From positions 248,001 to 312,000 of the forward strand of contig WYBT01000026.1 of the NCBI GenBank assembly GCA_011525785.1: DNA of 64,000 bases, given 5' to 3'. This stretch comes from Planctomycetaceae bacterium (GTDB taxonomy: Bacteria > Planctomycetota > UBA1135 > GCA-002686595). Positions 59,139 to 64,000 of the stretch are shown piece after piece (within the stretch, counting starts at the first letter, position 1; each line of letters begins with the position of its first letter). The notes below the pieces were generated by a model. The model was not told where the DNA came from and searched no databases. It saw only the letters and a list, made by a program, of their open reading frames with translations. Made by a program: the position numbers and the translations under genes.

Positions 59139-62100
59139 ATGTCCGACCCCTCGCCTTCGTCGGCGCGCGCCCGCGCCGAGTCCCTGTTCGCCCAGCGCCT
59201 GAGCGCCGATCCCCAGGCCTCGCTCTCGAGCGCGCAGCTCCAACGCGCTCTGAGCGAACTCGTGCAGCAGCACCCCGAACTCGAGGGCGAGCTGCGCGAG
59301 GTGGTCTCGCAGTGGCGCGCCCTGGAGGCGCTGGCGCCGCTGGCGCTCGATGAACCCGAGGTCGCCGTGAGCCTGACGCGCGCCGCCGAAGCGCTCGCGC
59401 CGAGCGCCTGTCAGGCTGTCTTGAGCCGACTGCGCGCGGGCCGCGGCTTCGCGCAGCGCTTCGAGCTGGGCGGCGAGCTCGGCCACGGCGGCATGGGCGT
59501 GGTGCGGCGCGCCGTCGACCGCGATCTGCGCCGCGAAGTGGCGATCAAGTTCGTGCGCCGGCGCGTCGGACTGACGCCCGAACAACTCGCCGACGCGCTG
59601 CTGCGCCTGGTGGAGGAGGCGCAGGTCACCGGTCAGCTCGAACACCCCTCGATCGTGCCGGTGCACGACCTGGGCCTGGACGACACGGGGCACTTCTACT
59701 TCGTGATGAAGCTCGTCGCCGGGCGCACGCTCGAAGCGGCGCTGCGCGAAGCCCACGAGCGCGGCGGGTGGCGCGCGGCGCTGGAATTCGCGCTCGAAGA
59801 CCTGACGCGCGTGGCGGAGGCGGTCGAGTACGCGCACCGCCGCGGCGTGCTGCACCGCGACCTCAAGCCCAGCAACGTGATGGTGGGGGAGCTGGGCGAG
59901 GTGTACGTGATGGACTGGGGCCTCTCGCGCAGCGCGCGGGCCTTCGCCGCGCCGCAGCGCGCGGTCCGCAGCGAAGTGCGCGGTGACGACGACGCCGCGC
60001 CGTACACCCAGGAGGGCGCGGTGCTCGGCACGCCGCCCTTCATGGCGCCCGAGCTGGCAGCCGGCGCGCGCGACGCGGCGCACGTGGGCTCGGACATCTA
60101 CGCGCTGGGCGCGATGCTCTACCACGCGCTCGCCGGCGCGCCGCCGTACCTCGACGACCTGACGCAGCCGGTGCTGCCGCGCTTGATCGCGGGAGCGCCC
60201 GTGCCGCTCGCGCAGATCGCGCCGCAGGCGCCGGCGGAGCTGATCGCGATCGCGGAGCGCGCCATGGCGCGTGCAAGCTCCGAGCGCTACGCGAGCGCGG
60301 CGGAATTCGCCGAGGAATTGAAGCGCTTTCGCGACGGACGCGTGGTGCTCGCGCACCGCACGGGCGTGTGGCCCGAGCTGCGCAAGTGGGTGGCGCGCAA
60401 CCGCGCTCTCGCGGCGACGGCGTGCGTGGCGGTGGTCGCCGCGAGCGCCGGGTCGCTGGCGTTTGTGTCCGAGCGCAGCGCGCGCGAAGTCGAGCGTCGC
60501 GCGGCGCAGCGCTTCGAGTCGCATGCGGCGCTCGTCGAAGCGTCGCTCGCGGTCGCTTCAGGAGACCTTCGCAGCGCGTCGCGCGCTCTGCCGCGCGTGC
60601 TCGAGCCTTCGCAGGCGTGGGAGCGCGGCTTGCTCGCCGCGACGCTGGCCTCCGACCTCGCCACGCACGTTCACACGAATGCGTCCGGCGCGCGCGAAGC
60701 CGTGCGTTCGATCGGCCTGCGCGCCGGAGGCGCCGAAGTGGTGGTCGTGGGGCGCGAAGGCGCGGTTCGCATCGAGGGCTTCGAGCGCGAGCCGTCGAAC
60801 GCGGTCGCGCTCAAACTGGGCGGGCGGGTCGAGCGCGCCTTGCTGCACCCGGGCGGCGACCTGCTGCTGGTGGCGTTCGCGAACGAGTCGTTGAGCCTGT
60901 GGAGCCTCGCGTCGCGCGCCGTTGTTCGAGAGCTCGAACCCCGCGAGGCGCCGGACCGCTCTTCGTTCGGCGCGCTCGCCGTTGACGCCGAACACAGCGT
61001 GTGCGCTGCGGCCTCGCGTGACGGCCAGGTGTTCGTGCACGACTTCGAGAGCGGTGCGCAGCTCCGAAAGTGGCGCGTGAGCGACCGCATCGTTCCGTCG
61101 ATTGCGTTCGTCGGCCCCGACCTGCTGTGCGCTCAAATCGACGGCCAGATCAGCGCCTGGGATGCGCGGAGCGGCGAACGCCGCTTCGACCTGGGGCAGC
61201 TCGACATGAACCCGATCATCGCGCTCGCAGCAGCTCCAGACGGGAGCCTCGTGTTGAGCGGGGCCGCGGACGGCGCGACGAGTTTGTGGGACCTGCGCGA
61301 GCAGCGCCTGATCCAGCGCTGGTTCACCGGCTCGGCGCGCGTCTTGAGCGCCGCGATTTCACCCGACGGCCTGCGTGGAGCGGTCGCCGCGGACGACGGC
61401 GGCGTGATGCTCCTCGATCTGATCGGGCGCCGCGAACTCGGTCGACTCCCGGCGCACGAGGGCATGGTGTTCGCATTGGCGTTCAGCGCGGGCGGCGAGT
61501 TCGTGGTCTCGGCTGGCGATGACGGACGGACGCGAGCCTGGGCCATGGGCGAGCTCGGCCTCTCCGATGCGCTCTACGGTCACCAGTACAACGTGGCGAG
61601 CGCCGCCTGGAGTCCCGACGGCCAGACGCTTGCGACCAGCGGCGACGACAACGCGCTGCGCTTGTGGGACCGACGCACGCGCCGCGCGCTCGGCGTCGGC
61701 TACATGCACACCAATCCTGTCTGGCGCGTCACGTGGACGCCCGATGGCGCGCACCTCGTCACCGCTTCGGCCGATCGCACGATCGGCGTGTGGCGCCCTG
61801 ATGGCCCGACGCTCGTGACGCTTCTGGAGGGGCACGGTCACGACGTGAGCGATGTCGCCGTCTCGCCCGACGGCGCGACGCTGTACTCGGTCTCGAGCGA
61901 CAAGACGCTGCGCCGCTGGCGCACCCGGGATTGGACGGTGATCGACGCCACCGATCTGGGCCGCGACCTCCAGGCCCTGGCCATCGACCCCAGCGGCGAG
62001 CGGCTGGCGGTTGGCTCGCTCGACGGCGCGGTCGAGTTGCTGGACGCCGCGGATCCGCGCAAGTCCGTGTGGCGCATCGAAGCCGTGGCGCAAGCCGCGC

Positions 62101-63149
62101 GCGTTCCCGCTCCGCCTCGGGCGAGTCCCGGCGCATCCCCGGGCGCGGTGCTCGCCGCGGAGCTTCCCGTCGGCCACCGCGGCGGGATCACGGCGTTGGC
62201 GTTCTCGCTCGACGGCGCGCGGCTTGCGTCGACCTCCCGCGATGGCAGCACGCTGGTCTGGCAGCTCGACGAGCGCGCCTGCGAATACGAACTCGTGGGA
62301 CACAAGGGCGAGGTCGTCGACGTGGCGTTTCACCCGGCGGGGCGAACGCTCGTCACCGCCGGCACCGACAACGTCGGCCTGGTGTGGTCGCTCGAGACCG
62401 GCGCATTGACGCTGCGCTTGATCGGGCACGCCTCGCAACTCACCGGCTGCGCTTTCTCGCCTGATGGACAGGTGCTCGCGACGACCTCCGTCGACCGCAC
62501 CGCGCGACTGTGGGATGCGCAGCCGCCGCGCGAGCTGCGAGCACGGCGCGCGCGCGAACGCGAGGAGCGCACGCGGCTCGCGCCGCAGCTCGAGGAACTC
62601 TACGCGCGACTGGGCACGACGCCGCGCGTGCTGGACGAACTCGCGCGCGACTTGGCGCGACCTGCCGAGGAGCGCGAGCTGCTGATGGATATGGCGCGAA
62701 CGCACGGCGACGATCCGCTGGCGCTCCTGGCGTTGGTGGACGAGCCGTTGTTCGACTTCAACGCGACACCGGCGCAGTTGGAGCTCGCGCTGGTGCGCGC
62801 GCGGCGCTCGCGCGAGCTCAACGCGTTCCACCGCGAGACTCCGGTGATCCTGGCGCACCTGCTGCTGCGCTTGCCGGCGCGCGACGACGAGCAGCGACGC
62901 GAGCGTGTGGCGGAGGCCTGGCAGCTGCTCGAACTCCCCGAACTCAACGTGCTCGCGGCGCACAAGGAAGCCGGCCTGCCCTTGCGCTACTTCGGCTGTC
63001 GCGCGCTGGCTGCGCTCGCGCACGGGGAGGTCGACAGCGCTCGCCAGGCGCGCGAGGGCTTCGAGCAAGTGGCCGTCGAACACTGGCCCCAACTGCGCAC
63101 CGAACTGCGGCGCTTCGCCGAGTGGGTGCGCGCCTCGATGGACGGGTAG
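59139..63149 (+). CDS. Ser/Thr protein kinase with C-terminal WD40 repeats
   Basis: A 1336-residue membrane receptor kinase. The ATG at 59139 is chosen; the frame is open further up but non-coding in character. A helical N-terminal part (1-105) precedes the kinase domain (about 107-395): GELGHGGMGVV glycine loop, Lys137 in AIKF, HRDLKPSN at 239-246, MDWG at 258-261 (DFG variant), and GTPPFMAPE. A transmembrane helix (ATACVAVVAASAGSLAFV) is near 430. From about 490 to 1135 come around twelve WD40-like blades with repeated LxxWD endings such as TSLWDL, LRLWDR, IGVWRP, LRRWRT, SLETG and ARLWDA, enough for two propellers. The last 200 residues are helical. Planctomycete-type architecture; ligand unknown. 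Confidence 0.93.
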   Translation: MSDPSPSSARARAESLFAQRLSADPQASLSSAQLQRALSELVQQHPELEGELREVVSQWRALEALAPLALDEPEVAVSLTRAAEALAPSACQAVLSRLRAGRGFAQRFELGGELGHGGMGVVRRAVDRDLRREVAIKFVRRRVGLTPEQLADALLRLVEEAQVTGQLEHPSIVPVHDLGLDDTGHFYFVMKLVAGRTLEAALREAHERGGWRAALEFALEDLTRVAEAVEYAHRRGVLHRDLKPSNVMVGELGEVYVMDWGLSRSARAFAAPQRAVRSEVRGDDDAAPYTQEGAVLGTPPFMAPELAAGARDAAHVGSDIYALGAMLYHALAGAPPYLDDLTQPVLPRLIAGAPVPLAQIAPQAPAELIAIAERAMARASSERYASAAEFAEELKRFRDGRVVLAHRTGVWPELRKWVARNRALAATACVAVVAASAGSLAFVSERSAREVERRAAQRFESHAALVEASLAVASGDLRSASRALPRVLEPSQAWERGLLAATLASDLATHVHTNASGAREAVRSIGLRAGGAEVVVVGREGAVRIEGFEREPSNAVALKLGGRVERALLHPGGDLLLVAFANESLSLWSLASRAVVRELEPREAPDRSSFGALAVDAEHSVCAAASRDGQVFVHDFESGAQLRKWRVSDRIVPSIAFVGPDLLCAQIDGQISAWDARSGERRFDLGQLDMNPIIALAAAPDGSLVLSGAADGATSLWDLREQRLIQRWFTGSARVLSAAISPDGLRGAVAADDGGVMLLDLIGRRELGRLPAHEGMVFALAFSAGGEFVVSAGDDGRTRAWAMGELGLSDALYGHQYNVASAAWSPDGQTLATSGDDNALRLWDRRTRRALGVGYMHTNPVWRVTWTPDGAHLVTASADRTIGVWRPDGPTLVTLLEGHGHDVSDVAVSPDGATLYSVSSDKTLRRWRTRDWTVIDATDLGRDLQALAIDPSGERLAVGSLDGAVELLDAADPRKSVWRIEAVAQAARVPAPPRASPGASPGAVLAAELPVGHRGGITALAFSLDGARLASTSRDGSTLVWQLDERACEYELVGHKGEVVDVAFHPAGRTLVTAGTDNVGLVWSLETGALTLRLIGHASQLTGCAFSPDGQVLATTSVDRTARLWDAQPPRELRARRAREREERTRLAPQLEELYARLGTTPRVLDELARDLARPAEERELLMDMARTHGDDPLALLALVDEPLFDFNATPAQLELALVRARRSRELNAFHRETPVILAHLLLRLPARDDEQRRERVAEAWQLLELPELNVLAAHKEAGLPLRYFGCRALAALAHGEVDSARQAREGFEQVAVEHWPQLRTELRRFAEWVRASMDG

Positions 63150-63168
63150 CTTGCCGCGCGCTGGCGCG

Positions 63169-63174
63169 TACACT
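63169..63174 (+). promoter_or_regulatory. -10-like hexamer TACACT before the WaaP-like gene
   Basis: TACACTCGCGCG, 10 bases before the GTG at 63185, identical over 12 bases to the block upstream of pcrA. Confidence 0.4.
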
Positions 63175-63184
63175 CGCGCGCCCC

Positions 63185-64000
63185 GTGCAGACCGCGCCGA
63201 CAGTCCGACTCGCGCCCGACGTACCCGATCTGGCAGCGCTGGGTGCGCGCGAGCCCGGTGACCTGCTCGCCGATCCCCCGCGCGTCGAGACGGCGGCGCG
63301 CATCGAGCCGTTCGGCGCGTGGCTGCGCGTGCCGCTTCCCGGGACGCCCGATCGCACCGGTCGCCAGCACGAGCGCCCGCGCGGCGCGGGAACCGGCTAC
63401 TTGTGGTTCAAGCGTTTCGGCGCAGGCGCTCCCGCCTGGCGCGCGCGCTTCACGCACCCGCGCAGCACGAGCCTCGCCGCGCGCGAGTGGAACCTCGCCT
63501 GCCACCTGCAGGCCGCGGGCGTAACGACGCCGCAACTCGCGGCGCTGATCGAAGCGCCGGGCATCGTCACCGCCGACGCGTCGGTGCTGATCGTGCGCGA
63601 GCTCGAAGGCTTCGTTCCGCTGCGCCCGTGGCTCGCGAGTGAACGCGACGCTGCTCGGCGCGCGAACGCGCTCGAGTCGCTGGCGTTGGCGCTCGGCGCT
63701 GCGTTGCGCTGCGGCGCGTGGCTGCCGCGCACGGACGCGGACAACCTGATGCTCCAGGCGCGCGACTCCGACGACTGCGTTGCGCTGCAGCTCACCAACC
63801 TCGGAAGCGAGCAGGCGATCCTGCGCGAGCGGGGGCTGGTGCGCGCGCGCCTGCCGGCGATCGCGTTCACGGACTTGGGCGAGGGCCGCATCCGTCGCCA
63901 ACTCGCCGCGCGAGCGCGCTCCGCGTGGCTCGCCGGCCTCCAGCGTGAACTCGCGCCCGTGCTGAGGCCTGGCGAGAGCGACACCTTCGCCGGAGCGTTG
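63185..64000 (+). CDS. Lipopolysaccharide-kinase (WaaP/Kdo kinase)-like protein, 5' part
   Basis: The frame from GTG 63185 is open for 272 codons to the window edge, so the C-terminus is missing. The text GTGYLWFKRFG (strand with the ATP-binding Lys), RSTSLAAREWNLACHLQAAGV (helix C region), and VLIVRELEGFVPLRPWLA (hinge) fits the WaaP/RfaP-type kinase fold often found in Planctomycetota for phosphorylating sugars or lipids of the envelope. The catalytic loop is unusual: PRTDADNLMLQ keeps an Asp and an Asn at the right spacing but not the HRD triad, and the DFG position reads LTNLGS, so the metal-binding Asp seems replaced. It may be a pseudokinase or a very divergent enzyme. TACACT lies 10 bases upstream. 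Confidence 0.6.
   Translation, partial: MQTAPTVRLAPDVPDLAALGAREPGDLLADPPRVETAARIEPFGAWLRVPLPGTPDRTGRQHERPRGAGTGYLWFKRFGAGAPAWRARFTHPRSTSLAAREWNLACHLQAAGVTTPQLAALIEAPGIVTADASVLIVRELEGFVPLRPWLASERDAARRANALESLALALGAALRCGAWLPRTDADNLMLQARDSDDCVALQLTNLGSEQAILRERGLVRARLPAIAFTDLGEGRIRRQLAARARSAWLAGLQRELAPVLRPGESDTFAGAL

Noticed and set aside
56910..60524. A 1204-codon minus-strand frame spanning polA and the WD40 kinase
   Set aside because: It joins a shadow of polA and an antisense of the kinase. Both true genes have complete motif sets.
1..64000. CRISPR arrays, tRNA and rRNA genes, replication origin
   Set aside because: No regularly spaced repeats, no tRNA cloverleaf-like text with the usual T-arm, and no rRNA core sequence were noticed; the repeats at 55968-56290 are not CRISPR-like.

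Overview
This 64-kb window is a high-GC chromosomal segment (about 70% by eye). It very probably comes from a member of the Planctomycetota. The pointers are two large Ser/Thr protein kinases with DWG in place of DFG, one fused to a sulfatase-modifying (SUMF1-like) domain and one to WD40 repeats; an ECF-like sigma factor of the planctomycete type; a secreted FG-GAP protein with a cysteine-bearing C-terminal domain seen in many exported proteins of the phylum; several exported carboxypeptidase-regulatory-like proteins; and a Trx/PDZ protein. No rRNA, tRNA or CRISPR array was seen. No species is named because nothing in the sequence allows it.

Layout. 1-3217: a copper-type P-type ATPase with a small partial gene behind it, and an ECF sigma factor. 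3249-6499: a sulfatase-superfamily enzyme coupled to a membrane glycosyltransferase. 6560-9657: a PcrA/UvrD helicase overlapping a truncated sigma-54 activator. 9839-13496: the FG-GAP protein, a good intrinsic terminator, and two bacterial PH-domain membrane proteins. 13526-17645: a tightly coupled radical SAM / GT2 / GT-C operon. 17675-31441 (minus strand): the kinase-SUMF1 gene with a small gene behind it, a heterodimeric ABC exporter behind an M28 peptidase, two small exported proteins, and an ABC transporter with a DUF3299 lipoprotein whose permease has His-rich loops. 31538-32379: an ArsR-type regulator overlapping an SRPBCC gene. 32391-38000: an orphan BtuF-like binding protein with a DUF4430 domain, two gene remnants, an SGNH protein and a carboxypeptidase-regulatory-like protein. 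38148-39506: a Trx/CXXCH/PDZ protein. 39479-45827: a five-gene minus-strand cluster of unknown function made of a subtilisin-like protease with a helix-hairpin-helix tail and four proteins built on a common helix-plus-beta plan. 46077-47843: a divergent SIR2-like gene, possibly defensive. 48036-49958: a five-cluster polyferredoxin and two small membrane proteins. 50139-54071: two GT-C-like membrane proteins and YceH. 54079-56290: another exported regulatory-like protein and a nest of repeats. 56282-64000: DNA polymerase I, the WD40 kinase, and a partial WaaP/Kdo-kinase-like gene.

Two features recur. Many genes overlap by 4 bases (ATGA or GTGA), so translational coupling is common. Many starts lie 7-26 bases after a TAnnnT hexamer (TAGACT, TACACT, TATCCT, TAGGCT, TAGAGT), which suggests a -10-only promoter style with very short or no leaders.

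The best candidate for an undescribed system is the 39479-45827 cluster together with the divergent SIR2-like gene. The cluster is supported by shared domains and order. The link to SIR2 rests on adjacency only.
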